A DNA stretch of 64,000 nucleotides. Source: Methylobacterium haplocladii (GTDB taxonomy: Bacteria > Pseudomonadota > Alphaproteobacteria > Rhizobiales > Beijerinckiaceae). Of the stretch, positions 44,569 through 54,661 are shown piece by piece. Both the position numbers and the translations under genes were made by a program. The notes beneath the pieces are model-generated. The model was not told where the DNA came from, did not search any database, and saw only the letters and a program-made list of their open reading frames with translations. The DNA is taken from assembly GCF_007992175.1 (NCBI RefSeq), contig NZ_BJZT01000009.1, positions 1 through 64,000 on the forward strand, read 5' to 3'. Numbering within the stretch: position 1 is the stretch's first letter; every line of letters starts with the position of its first letter.

Positions 44569-47187
44569 ATGATCGACCCATCGAACACCACGATCCACGA
44601 CGTCCGCGGAGATCCCGTCGACCTCGACGCCTTGTCGGCAGAGGACATCGACCGCCTCGACCAGGGCGTGATCGCGTTGGATGCAGGCGGCAGGATTCTC
44701 TCCTTCAGCGAAGGCGCCGCGAGCCTGTCGGGCTTCAGTGCCGGCGCAGTCGTCGGTCGCCACTACTTCCGCGACGTCGTACGCAGCACGAACGTGCCGG
44801 GCTTTCACGGACGCTTCATGAGCGGCGTCCGCCGCGGTCGGCTCGATGAGACCTTCGAGTTCGTGTTCGGCCGCGTGCCGCAGCCCCTGCGGGCCAGGAT
44901 CCATCTCCGGTCGTCGTCGACGCCGGGCCGATACTGGATGGTGATCGCAGCCCTCGAAAACGTCGGCGCCGGCCGCTCGCGCGAAGCGGTGATGGCGGCG
45001 GTCGGCCGGCGTGCGCGGGCCGAGCCGGTCGATCCGAGCCTCTGCGAACGCGAACCGATCCATATCCCCGGCTCGATCCAGCCCAACGCCGTCATGCTCG
45101 CGGCCGATGCCGGAACGCTCGCGATTCTCGCCCACAGCGCCAATATCGGCGACATCCTCGACGAGGACGACAATCCGCTCGAGGGACGCCACCTGAGCGA
45201 GATCCTGCCCGCTGCCTTCGTGGCGCTCGTCGAATTGGGTGTCGCGGCCGGCAGCATCGAAGACGGCCGCCTTCTCCGGCAGGCCGTGACCCTCGCCGGC
45301 CGGCCGGAGGACCGCTTCTTCGCCGTCGCCCATGTCCGTGCGGGCCGGGTCATCGTCGAATTGGAACGCGCGCCCGACCGTCCGGACGATTTCGGCTCGG
45401 CCACCCCGCTCGAGACCGAACTCGCCGTCGTCCGCTTGCGGGCGGCCGGCAGTCTCGACGAGGCGGCGCGGATCGTGGCGAGCGAGATCCGCATCCTCAC
45501 CGGCTTCGAATCCGTGCTGGTCTACCGCTTCGATGCGGAATGGAACGGCGAGGCCATCGCCGAGGATATGACACCGGATTGGCAGCGCCCGCTCATCGGC
45601 CTGCGCTTCCCGTCTTCCGACATTCCGGCCCAGGCGCGCGCGCTCTACCACAAGGCCAAAAGCCGCTTCGTGATCGACCGCGATTGCGTGCCGGTGCCGC
45701 TGGTGGTGGGCAAGGAGGCCGGCAACGGCCCGATCGACCTCACCTTCGCCCAGAACCGCACGCTCTCGCCGATCCATCTCGAGTATCAGCGCAATCTCGG
45801 CGTGAACGGCTCGATGTCGATCTCGATCATGGTCGAGGGCGGCCTCTGGGGCCTGATGATCGGCCATCACCGCCAGCCGCATTACGTCGCGCCCGAGACG
45901 CGGGCCGCCTCGACGGTGCTCACCGACGCCTTCGCCATGCGCGTTCAGGAGATCGAGGCGCACCGCCGCTGGGCCGAGCAGCAGACCCATCTAGATATCC
46001 AAGGGCGGCTTGTACGTGGCCTCGCGCAGTCCGACGATTTCGTCCAGGCGCTCACCGTCGGATCGAGCACGCTCCTCGACCAGTTCGACGTCGGGGGTGC
46101 CGGCATCGTCTCCGAGGGCCATATCAGTCTGATTGGCGCCTGCCCGACCGAGAAGGAGGTGCAGGCGCTCGCCGACTGGCTGCGGGACGCGCTCCCTCCG
46201 GGCCAGCCGAGCTACACCACCGACGCCTTGAGCAGCGCCCATGCTCGTGCCGGCGCCTATTCCGAAACCGCCAGTGGCCTGCTCGCCGCCTTCGTCGATG
46301 CCGAGCGCCTTCACCTGCTGCTCTGGTTCCGTCCGGAAGTGCCGAGCACGGTCACTTGGGGCGGCGATCCCCGCAAGCCCGTCATCGCCGGGTCGGGTTC
46401 GGTCGCCGTGCTGCCGCGCCGCTCGTTCGAGCGCTGGGTCGAGGAGCGCCGTGGCGTCGCGACGCCGTTCGCGGACTGGCAGGTCTCGCTGGCCGAACAG
46501 CTCGCCCAGGCCGTCGAAGGCGTGGTGCTGCGCCAGCGCCGCAAAATCGAGGAACTGACCGAGCTGCTCGTCGAGAAGGAGCGCCTCCTGGCGCAAAAGG
46601 ATCTGCTGACCCGGGAGATCGACCATCGGGTCAAGAACTCGCTGCAGATCGTATCCGCCTTCCTGCACATGCAGCGCCGCCAGATCACCGACCCGGCCGC
46701 GCGTCAGGCCTTCTCCGAGACCTCCGGCCGCGTGATGAGCGTCGCGCGGGTGCATGACAGCCTCTATCAGGCCGGCAGCGTCGAGGAGGTCGATCTCGGC
46801 CAGACCATCGAGAACCTGTGCAAGGACCTCGCGGGACTCGCCGGCAACCAGCATCATGTCGAGCTGACCGCCGATCCCGGCCTGATGGTGCCCTATCAGA
46901 AGGCGGTCTCGCTTTCGCTGATCGCCACCGAACTCGTCACCAACGCCTTCAAGTATGCGGGCGGACCGGAGCAGGGCGCCCGGGTCAACGTGAGCGTCTC
47001 GGGCGTCGCGAACGGCGTGACGCTCAGGGTCTGCGACGACGGAGAGGGGCTTCCCCCCGACTGGGACACCGGCAAGGCCAAGGGCACCGGGCTCGGCATG
47101 AAGCTGGTGCGGGCGATGCTCGAGCAGATCGACGCGCGGATCGAGGTCGAGAACGTGCCCGGCGCGTGCTTCACCGTGCACGCGTGA
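44569..47187 (+). CDS. bphP: Bacteriophytochrome histidine kinase with PYP-like domain
   Basis: 872 residues. Residues about 25-130 align with photoactive yellow protein throughout, but its chromophore Cys69 is Ser73 here, Tyr42 is Phe46 and Glu46 is replaced, so no p-coumarate should bind. Then comes the phytochrome core: PAS with Cys159 in SLCEREPIHIPGSIQPN (biliverdin attachment), GAF with SSDIPAQAR (Asp351) and SPIHLEYQRNLGVNGSMSIS, and PHY with the PRRSFERW tongue motif (about 617-624). A coiled linker leads to a HisKA_2 kinase (H686 in REIDHRVKNSLQIV) and an HATPase (TELVTNAFKYAGG, DDGEGLP). It resembles PYP-phytochrome hybrids such as Ppr. Coupled to bphO. Confidence 0.93.
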   Translation: MIDPSNTTIHDVRGDPVDLDALSAEDIDRLDQGVIALDAGGRILSFSEGAASLSGFSAGAVVGRHYFRDVVRSTNVPGFHGRFMSGVRRGRLDETFEFVFGRVPQPLRARIHLRSSSTPGRYWMVIAALENVGAGRSREAVMAAVGRRARAEPVDPSLCEREPIHIPGSIQPNAVMLAADAGTLAILAHSANIGDILDEDDNPLEGRHLSEILPAAFVALVELGVAAGSIEDGRLLRQAVTLAGRPEDRFFAVAHVRAGRVIVELERAPDRPDDFGSATPLETELAVVRLRAAGSLDEAARIVASEIRILTGFESVLVYRFDAEWNGEAIAEDMTPDWQRPLIGLRFPSSDIPAQARALYHKAKSRFVIDRDCVPVPLVVGKEAGNGPIDLTFAQNRTLSPIHLEYQRNLGVNGSMSISIMVEGGLWGLMIGHHRQPHYVAPETRAASTVLTDAFAMRVQEIEAHRRWAEQQTHLDIQGRLVRGLAQSDDFVQALTVGSSTLLDQFDVGGAGIVSEGHISLIGACPTEKEVQALADWLRDALPPGQPSYTTDALSSAHARAGAYSETASGLLAAFVDAERLHLLLWFRPEVPSTVTWGGDPRKPVIAGSGSVAVLPRRSFERWVEERRGVATPFADWQVSLAEQLAQAVEGVVLRQRRKIEELTELLVEKERLLAQKDLLTREIDHRVKNSLQIVSAFLHMQRRQITDPAARQAFSETSGRVMSVARVHDSLYQAGSVEEVDLGQTIENLCKDLAGLAGNQHHVELTADPGLMVPYQKAVSLSLIATELVTNAFKYAGGPEQGARVNVSVSGVANGVTLRVCDDGEGLPPDWDTGKAKGTGLGMKLVRAMLEQIDARIEVENVPGACFTVHA

Positions 47188-47750
47188 GCGAGGGGCTGCA
47201 TGCGCGGCTGCGGGCGGCAACGGCGCAGGCGCATCAAGCCCTCGAACGCGATCTCGACTGGGAGGCGCGCACCGCGACGCTTCCGGGGTACCGCGACCTT
47301 CTTGCGCTGATGCGCGGCTTCCACGCCGGCTTCGAGCCGGCCATCGGCCTGGCCCTCGGCGACGAAGATTTTTTCGGGCCACGCAGACGGCTTGGAGCGC
47401 TCGATGCGGATCTCGCTCGGCTCGGGCTCGATGCGACGTCCATCGCGGCGTTGCCGGCTATCCTGCCCAACGCCTTGACGAGCCGGGCCTCGGGCTACGG
47501 TGCGCTTTACGTGCTCGAAGGCTCGACGCTGGGCGGGCAAGTGATCGGCCGCTCGATCGCCGAGCGCCATGGTCCCAACGCCGAGGCCGCCTGCAGCTAC
47601 TATCGCGGTCACGGCCGCGCCACCGGGCGGATGTGGAACGCCTTCCGCGCCCGCCTCGACGGGCTCGACGGCGACGACGCGCTGGAGGCCGGCATCGCGA
47701 CCTTCGATGCGCTCAGGGTGTGGGTGTCCGGCAAGGCCTCAGCACGATAG
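47184..47750 (+). CDS. bphO: Biliverdin-producing heme oxygenase BphO
   Basis: 188 residues. It opens heme to biliverdin, the chromophore of the upstream phytochrome. The proximal His is in ATAQAHQALERDLDW (about residue 17), and the distal helix region is GYGALYVLEGSTLGGQVIGR, as in BphO proteins. The start GTG at 47184 lies within the bphP stop (GTGA overlap), so both proteins are probably made together. It converges with the flippase-like gene across 16 nt. Confidence 0.92.
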   Translation: MSEGLHARLRAATAQAHQALERDLDWEARTATLPGYRDLLALMRGFHAGFEPAIGLALGDEDFFGPRRRLGALDADLARLGLDATSIAALPAILPNALTSRASGYGALYVLEGSTLGGQVIGRSIAERHGPNAEAACSYYRGHGRATGRMWNAFRARLDGLDGDDALEAGIATFDALRVWVSGKASAR

Positions 47751-47766
47751 GGGCGCGTCACCGCCA

Positions 47767-48813
47767 TCAGGAATTCTCCGCCTGTGAGGGCGGCAGGATC
47801 GTCGCCCGGCGGGCCTCCAGCATCTGCCAGGCGATGAGCGACGGCAGGCCGAGCACCACGTCGGGAACGCGCTTGGCCAGGGACAGGGCGATGGCCGTAC
47901 CGGCATCGATGCCGAACAGGGCGCCGACCACGACGAAGCCGCCCTCCTGCACGCCGAGGCCGCTCGGCACCGGAAAGGCTGCCGACTTGATCGCCTGCGA
48001 CAGCGATTCCAGCACGATCACCTCGGTGACGGTGACCGCGACGCCGATGCAGGTCAACGCGATCCAGATCTCGGCCGCGCCGAGCCCCCACGCGGCGAGG
48101 TGGAGCAGGAAGCCCTGCGCGAGCCGGCCGCGTCGGCCGCGATCCCAGACCGCATCGAGGGCCGGCTGGACCCCGAGCCCGGACCCGCCGGCGGCCCGAT
48201 CGGGTGTCGTCGTGCCGGCGACCTGCCGCCCGAGGGCGGCGAAACCGCGTTCCACCAGCTTGGCCGCGCCGAGGCGCTGGAACGCGAAGAAGGCGGCGAG
48301 GAGGACGACCGCGACGCCGAGCGCCTGCAGCGCAAAGCGCGCGAGGGAGGCCGCCGCCTCACCTTCGACCTGCAGCAGCAGCAGCACGCCGAAGAGCGTG
48401 AAGGCGATCTCGGTGGCGACTTGGATCAGCATGTCGGCGAGGATGGAGGCGGCGGCGAGCGCGCCGCCGACACCCCAGAAGGTCAGCAGACGCCCGCCGA
48501 CGACTTCGCCGCCGACCGAGGCCACCGGCAGCAGCACGTTGATGCCCTCACGCACGAAGCGAAGGATCAGGAAGGCCGCCGTTTCGATCGCCGAAAGCCC
48601 GTCGAGGATGCGCGCCCAGGCCAATCCGCACAGCAGAATCACGCCGAAGCGCACCAGCACCACCCCGGCGAGACCGAGCAAGCCGATCCGGCCGAACGCC
48701 GATCCGATCGCAGCGACGTCGTTCGTGACGATCAGCCACACGCCGAGCGCGAGGCCGAGGACCGTGCCGACGAGGGGCATCCGGCGCAGCAGCGCCCGGC
48801 CGAACCGGGCCAT
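47767..48813 (-). CDS. Lysyl-PG synthase TM-like / HpnL-like membrane protein
   Basis: 348 residues with about eight hydrophobic helices, matching the lysylphosphatidylglycerol synthase transmembrane (flippase-like) superfamily. Typical parts are FVREGINVLLPVASVGGEVVGG, VIVLESLSQAIKSAAFPVPS and LGVQEGGFVVVGALFGID. In relatives the domain moves lipids; HpnL members are tied to hopanoid lipids, which this group of bacteria makes, but no other hopanoid gene is adjacent. The start ATG at 48813 leaves an 11-nt gap after the ferredoxin-like gene. A substrate cannot be given. Confidence 0.84.
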   Translation of the reverse strand: MARFGRALLRRMPLVGTVLGLALGVWLIVTNDVAAIGSAFGRIGLLGLAGVVLVRFGVILLCGLAWARILDGLSAIETAAFLILRFVREGINVLLPVASVGGEVVGGRLLTFWGVGGALAAASILADMLIQVATEIAFTLFGVLLLLQVEGEAAASLARFALQALGVAVVLLAAFFAFQRLGAAKLVERGFAALGRQVAGTTTPDRAAGGSGLGVQPALDAVWDRGRRGRLAQGFLLHLAAWGLGAAEIWIALTCIGVAVTVTEVIVLESLSQAIKSAAFPVPSGLGVQEGGFVVVGALFGIDAGTAIALSLAKRVPDVVLGLPSLIAWQMLEARRATILPPSQAENS

Positions 48814-48824
48814 CGGACCCGTCC

Positions 48825-49193
48825 TCACGACGGGATCGCTCCCGGCTCCAGCGCGAGACGATCGCCGTCCGGAAACAGGCCGCGGACGGTCGCCGGGGGC
48901 AGAGCCGGATCGAGCAGAAGGACGCGGCTCCGGCTGATCGAATCCGATGTCGCGACGGCGACCAGCCGTTTCGGGCACGGGCCGAGGCAACCTGTCTCGA
49001 CGACCCGCATCCGGCGTCCTCCCGTCTCGCGCTTGAAGGCGCGCTTGAGCGAACGGCCGAAGGCGCGTTTGCCAAGTCCCTGGCGCTTGGCGCATTTCGC
49101 GCACACCACGATCAGGTCGTCGAAATCGCCTTTCGCCGCCCGCGGCCTTGCACCGGCCGCGGTGGTACCATCGTGCTGCTGGTCCTTGCCCAA
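48825..49193 (-). CDS. [2Fe-2S] thioredoxin-like ferredoxin
   Basis: About 122 residues. The core (about 25-90) has LIVVCAKCAKRQG and METGCLGPCPKR-type spacing (VVETGCLGPCPKRLV), the C-x2-C...C-x3-C pattern of thioredoxin-fold [2Fe-2S] proteins. A basic insert (KRAFGRSLKRAFKRE) lies between the pairs. Role unknown; such proteins are often near cobalamin or membrane-lipid genes. The start is uncertain: TTG at 49193 has GAGG about 11 nt upstream, and an ATG at 49265 is an alternative. Confidence 0.72.
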   Translation of the reverse strand: MGKDQQHDGTTAAGARPRAAKGDFDDLIVVCAKCAKRQGLGKRAFGRSLKRAFKRETGGRRMRVVETGCLGPCPKRLVAVATSDSISRSRVLLLDPALPPATVRGLFPDGDRLALEPGAIPS

Positions 49194-49441
49194 ACCCTGA
49201 TCCCTCGGAGGCGTCCGCTCCCGGTGACGGGCCTCCGCTCGCCCTATCGCGAAACCACGGAGCATGTGCAATCGCGCCGCGAGCGGCGCAGCGGCGCGTG
49301 CGCCACAAAAAGGGCCGAAAAAGACGAGATCTGAGAATGATGTGGCCACGGCTTCCCGACGGGGCACGCCGCGATGCGACGCGGTCTGCGACGGGTCGCC
49401 GCCCGTCCTACCCGCCGGTGGATCCGCAGGGACCCAATTCG

Positions 49442-50779
49442 ATGAACCCCGACGAGGTCAAAGAGCGCGAGGTCAAGGTCAGGCCGAGCGAAGGTCTGCA
49501 GGGCCTGATGGACCTGGCGCGCCGCTCCGTGCCCGAGCTGCGCCGCAACATCGAAACCCTCGAACCGCTGAAGGACGGCGGCACCGTTGCGCTGCTGCGC
49601 CGCGCCCGCGAGCGGCTCGATTGGCGGCAGCTGCCGGGCCTGCGCACCCGCGCGCCGAAGCCGGCCGAGCGACTGCAGGTCGTGCTGGCGAAGCGGTTCG
49701 GCTATTTCGTGGTGCTGCCGACTGCGATCATGGCCCTCTACCTGTTCGTCTTCGCCTCGGACCAGTACGTCGCCCAGGCGAAGTTCGCCGTGCGCGGCGA
49801 CGTCGAGCCGATGGGCGAGACCTCCGGCGGCGGCGAGTTCGCCAGCCTGATCCAGAAGCACAACAGTCAGGACAGCTTCATCGTCCGCGATTTCGTCCAC
49901 AGCCGCACCATGGCGGAGGCCGCGCAATCGGCGCTCCAGGTCTCGAAGATGTTCTCGGGATCGGACGCGGATTTCTGGGCACGTTACCGCGACGGGCAGC
50001 CGATCGAGGAATTCGCCAAGTACTGGCTGAAGCACGTCAACGCCCATATCGAGGCGGTCTCGGGCGTGATCACCCTCAGCGTGCGAACCTTCAAACCCGA
50101 GAATTCCGTCGCGATCGCCGAGCTGGTGATCGAGCGCTCGGAGCGCCTCGTCAACGAGATCTCACGGCGGGCGCGAGCCGACCTCATCGCCCATGCTGAA
50201 ACGGATGCACAGGCGGCCGAGGAGCGTCTCAAGAAATCGCGGCTCGCCCTCCAGAATTTCCGCAACACCTGGGGCATCATCGATCCGCTCAAGACGGCGG
50301 AATCGACGTTGCAGACGATCGCCCTGCTGAACAAGGACAAGCTCAAGGCCGAGAACGACCTGCAGGTGTTGCGCGACTCGCGTCTCGACGAGAAATCCCG
50401 CGGCATCCAGACCTTGGCGGCGACGGTCGCGGCGATCGACGGCCAGATGAAGCGGTTGAAGGACCAGCTCACCACCGAAGGGCTGGCCGCCGGCACGCCC
50501 AACAACATCACGCAGGCGCTCCTCGAATTCGAGGGTCTGAAGATCGAGCAGCTGATCTCCGAGAAGCTCAACGAATCGCTGCACCTGATGCTCGACAAGG
50601 CCCGCATCTCCGCGAGCAAGCAGCAGGTCTATCTCGCGGTGTTCGTGCCGCCCTCGCTGCCGGCCTCTTCGATCTATCCGGAACGGGGCTACACGCTGCT
50701 GGTGACGTTCTTCTGCTGCTTTGCCCTCTGCAGCGCCGGATCGCTCCTGCTCAGCGGCGTCAGGGACCAGCGCATCTGA
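49442..50779 (+). CDS. KpsE/BexC-type polysaccharide export protein
   Basis: 445 residues. A cytoplasmic N-terminus of about 90 residues leads to a membrane helix (YFVVLPTAIMALYLFVF), then a long periplasmic region with coiled-coil helices (ISRRARADLIAHAETDAQAA through about residue 370) and a C-terminal helix (YTLLVTFFCCFALCSAGSLL). This is the topology of polysaccharide co-polymerase / capsule export inner-membrane proteins (KpsE, BexC, CtrB). It bridges an ABC exporter to the outer-membrane channel. The partners (KpsM, KpsT, KpsD-like) are not in the window. The ATG at 49442 was chosen; the frame opens earlier. Confidence 0.87.
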   Translation: MNPDEVKEREVKVRPSEGLQGLMDLARRSVPELRRNIETLEPLKDGGTVALLRRARERLDWRQLPGLRTRAPKPAERLQVVLAKRFGYFVVLPTAIMALYLFVFASDQYVAQAKFAVRGDVEPMGETSGGGEFASLIQKHNSQDSFIVRDFVHSRTMAEAAQSALQVSKMFSGSDADFWARYRDGQPIEEFAKYWLKHVNAHIEAVSGVITLSVRTFKPENSVAIAELVIERSERLVNEISRRARADLIAHAETDAQAAEERLKKSRLALQNFRNTWGIIDPLKTAESTLQTIALLNKDKLKAENDLQVLRDSRLDEKSRGIQTLAATVAAIDGQMKRLKDQLTTEGLAAGTPNNITQALLEFEGLKIEQLISEKLNESLHLMLDKARISASKQQVYLAVFVPPSLPASSIYPERGYTLLVTFFCCFALCSAGSLLLSGVRDQRI

Positions 50780-50912
50780 GCGGCCGACGGCCGAGACCGC
50801 GCATCCTGCAACTTCCGGCATGCCTCAGGCGGCCTTCCGGAGAGACCGGCTCGTGCACTAGAAGCGGATTAAGGTCCCGAACCGTTCGCCCTGCGTCGTT
50901 GCCGTAAAACCC

Positions 50913-51197
50913 ATGTCGGATTTCACAGACCTCGTCGCGCGCGCCGTCAGCCCTTCGATGAGCCGCCAGGAGCGCGAGGCGGTCTACGGTGTCGTGCGCC
51001 AAGCCGTCCTGCGGCTGCAGGAGCGCGAAAACCTGGATCCCGGGCACATTCAGGCCAGCCTGCAGGTGCATCTCGTCGAGGAGACGATCCGCGACGTCGA
51101 GTCCGACATCGTCCGCTTCCTCACCATGAAGAAGATGCAGGAAACCGCTGCCCGGCAGGACGCGGAAGCCGAGGCCCGCGCCGGAAAGCGCCGCTGA
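50913..51197 (+). CDS. Hypothetical protein next to the flagellar locus
   Basis: 94 residues that I do not recognise. It is mostly helical and charged: SRQEREAVYGVVRQAVLRLQ, HLVEETIRDVESDIVRFLTM and a Lys/Arg/Glu-rich tail. No membrane segment or signal. Codon use matches its neighbours, and the frame is compact, which supports a real gene. It converges with flbD, whose stop is 10 nt away. Confidence 0.65.
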   Translation: MSDFTDLVARAVSPSMSRQEREAVYGVVRQAVLRLQERENLDPGHIQASLQVHLVEETIRDVESDIVRFLTMKKMQETAARQDAEAEARAGKRR

Positions 51198-51207
51198 GCG
51201 GGTTGTC

Positions 51208-52572
<1,365 letters not shown>

Positions 52573-52616
52573 GGCTCAATCTCCCAGTACGAGGGCCCTG
52601 CGACGCGGGCGCCGTT

Positions 52617-52964
52617 TCAGTGATCGTTCTTGATGATCTCGGTCATGGTGACGCCGAGGCGGTCCTCGACGAGCACGACCTCGCCGCGGGCGACGAGGCG
52701 GTTGTTCACGAAGATGTCGATGGCCTCGCCGACCTTGCGGTCCAGCTCCAGCACCGCGCCGGCTTCAAGGCGCAGCAGGTCGCCGATCGGCATCCGCGAG
52801 GAGCCGAGCACGGCGGAGACCACAACCGGCACGTCGAAGACCTGTTCGAGGTCGGAGGCGGTCTTCGGCGTCGTCGGCGCGTCGAGGACAGATTCCGGTC
52901 CGCTGCCGTCGAAGGAGGGGTCCAGGTCGCCGAGCTGCGGCAGGTGGAAATCGTCGCTTGCCAT
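52617..52964 (-). CDS. fliN: Flagellar motor switch protein FliN
   Basis: 115 residues. The C-ring protein that sets motor direction and binds FliH. The SpoA-type core is VPVVVSAVLGSSRMPIGDLL, LEAGAVLELDRKVGEAIDIF and NRLVARGEVVLVEDRLGVTM. A short acidic N-terminus (about 1-40) precedes it. It lies 12 nt after fliH and 44 nt before flbD. Confidence 0.95.
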   Translation of the reverse strand: MASDDFHLPQLGDLDPSFDGSGPESVLDAPTTPKTASDLEQVFDVPVVVSAVLGSSRMPIGDLLRLEAGAVLELDRKVGEAIDIFVNNRLVARGEVVLVEDRLGVTMTEIIKNDH

Positions 52965-52976
52965 GATCGCGCTGCC

Positions 52977-53573
52977 TCAGCCGTGCCGTGATGAGAGAAT
53001 GCCGGCGGCGTCGAGCGCCGCCGCTTCGACCCGTGCGCGCTCGCGAACGATGCCGCCGTCGGCCCATTCGATGCGGGCGTCGCCCTCGGGCATATCCGGT
53101 TCGCCGAGCACGACGAGGCGGCCCTCGAAGCCGCGCTCGCGCGCCAGCCGCTTCACGAGCGTTTCGGCGTCGTCGACGATCGCTTCGTTCACGCGCACGA
53201 CGAGATGCGGCAGGCCGCGCACGTGCTGCAGCGCGGCCCGGGCCGCTTCCTCGACCGCCGCGAGCGGGCTCGCGGCGAGGGCGTCGCCCGCGAGCTTGCG
53301 CGCGAGCGCAGTGGCGAAGGTCAGGGCCTGGTCCTCGCGCTCGGCGTCGCGGGCGTCGGACTGGTTGAGCAATCCCGCCGCCGCCAGCCCGAGACGGGTC
53401 AGCGCATCCGAGAGGCGGGCCTGCGCCTGCGCTTCGGCCCGGAGGCGCCCCTCCTCCAGACCGCGGGCATAGGCGCGCGCCTCCGCATCGGCGACGGCGG
53501 CAGCCTCCTTGGCCGCGCCCTGCGCGTTGGGGCGGCGGAAGTCGGTGTCGAACAGGAACGGTCGGGCGTTCAA
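52977..53573 (-). CDS. fliH: Flagellar export regulator FliH/FlbE-like
   Basis: 198 residues. Position and composition match FliH (FlbE in Caulobacter), the regulator of the export ATPase FliI that also binds FliN. The N-terminus FLFDTDFRRPNAQG is followed by an Ala/Glu/Arg coiled region (about 20-60) and a C-terminal domain with LPHLVVRVNEAIVDDAETLV and GEPDMPEGDARIEWADGGI. Sequence conservation is low, as usual for FliH. It overlaps fliG by 4 nt. Confidence 0.85.
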   Translation of the reverse strand: MNARPFLFDTDFRRPNAQGAAKEAAAVADAEARAYARGLEEGRLRAEAQAQARLSDALTRLGLAAAGLLNQSDARDAEREDQALTFATALARKLAGDALAASPLAAVEEAARAALQHVRGLPHLVVRVNEAIVDDAETLVKRLARERGFEGRLVVLGEPDMPEGDARIEWADGGIVRERARVEAAALDAAGILSSRHG

Positions 53574-54622
53574 TAAACCAGTTCCTCTTCGCCGCCGTTC
53601 TTGGCGATCATGATCTCACCCTTCTCGGCGAGGTCCTTGGCGAGCTCGGTCATCTTGGCCTGCGCCTCGTCGACCTCCTTGAGACGGATCGGGCCCATGG
53701 AGCTCATCTCGTCGTTGAGGTTCTTGGCGGCGCGGGTCGACATCTGTGCGAGGAAGAAGCCGCGCACGCGCTCCTCGGCGCCCTTGAGGGCGCGGCAGAG
53801 GGTGTCGTTTTCGACTTTGCGCATCAGCGTCTGCACCGAGCCGGCGTCGAGCTTCAGCAGGTCCTCGAACGTGAACATCAGCTCGCGGATCCGCTTGGCC
53901 GAGCCGCGGTTGCCCTGGTCGAGCGCGGCGAGGAAGCGCGTCTCGGTCTGCCGGTCGAAGGCGTTGAAGACGTCGGCCATCAATTCGTGCGCGTCGCGGC
54001 GGGTGCTCTGGGCGATGGTCGAGACGAACTCGACGCGCAGCGTCTCCTCGATGTGGCGCAGCGCCTCCTTCTGGACCGTCTCCATGCGCAGCATCCGGTT
54101 GAGCACGTCGATGGCGAATTCTTCCGGCAGGATCGTCAGGACGCGCGCAGCGTAGTCCGGGCGCACCTTGGAGAGGACCACCGCGACGGTCTGCGGGTAC
54201 TCGTTGCGCAGGAAGGCGGCGAGGATGTCGGGGTCGATCTGGGTCAGGCTGCCCCAGACGCGCTTGGCCGAAGCGCCCTTGATCTCCGCCATGATCGAGG
54301 AGACCTGCTCGGGCGGAAAGATCTTGAGCAGAAGCGACTCGGTGCGCTCGTAGTTCGATGTGATGCCGCCGCCCGACGGCAGGCGCGAAACGAAGTCGAC
54401 GATCAGCCGCTCGATGGTCTCGGCCTCGAGCGAGCCGAGCTGCACCATGGCGTGCGAGACCTTCTTGACCTCCTCCTCGTCGAGCAGGCGCCAGATCGCG
54501 GCGCCCTCGGCCTCACCGAGCAACAGAAGCAGCGTGGCGGCGCGTTGCGCGCCGCTGAGTTGATCGAAGCCGCCGCCGGACCCGGTATTGGCCAGGGGGC
54601 CGAAGTTTACGCCGGCAGCCAT
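53570..54622 (-). CDS. fliG: Flagellar motor switch protein FliG
   Basis: 350 residues. It couples stator force to the rotor. Visible parts are the N-domain LSGAQRAATLLLLLGEAEGA, the middle domain with EYPQTVAVVLSKVRPDYAARVL (EHPQ-like motif, here EYPQ), and the C-terminal torque helix MFTFEDLLKLDAGSVQTLMR with the charged residues. Second gene of the fliF operon, 39 nt after fliF. Confidence 0.96.
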   Translation of the reverse strand: MAAGVNFGPLANTGSGGGFDQLSGAQRAATLLLLLGEAEGAAIWRLLDEEEVKKVSHAMVQLGSLEAETIERLIVDFVSRLPSGGGITSNYERTESLLLKIFPPEQVSSIMAEIKGASAKRVWGSLTQIDPDILAAFLRNEYPQTVAVVLSKVRPDYAARVLTILPEEFAIDVLNRMLRMETVQKEALRHIEETLRVEFVSTIAQSTRRDAHELMADVFNAFDRQTETRFLAALDQGNRGSAKRIRELMFTFEDLLKLDAGSVQTLMRKVENDTLCRALKGAEERVRGFFLAQMSTRAAKNLNDEMSSMGPIRLKEVDEAQAKMTELAKDLAEKGEIMIAKNGGEEELVY

Positions 54623-54661
54623 CGCCGGTCCCTTTCAAAGCTGGACGGAGGGGCGCTCATG

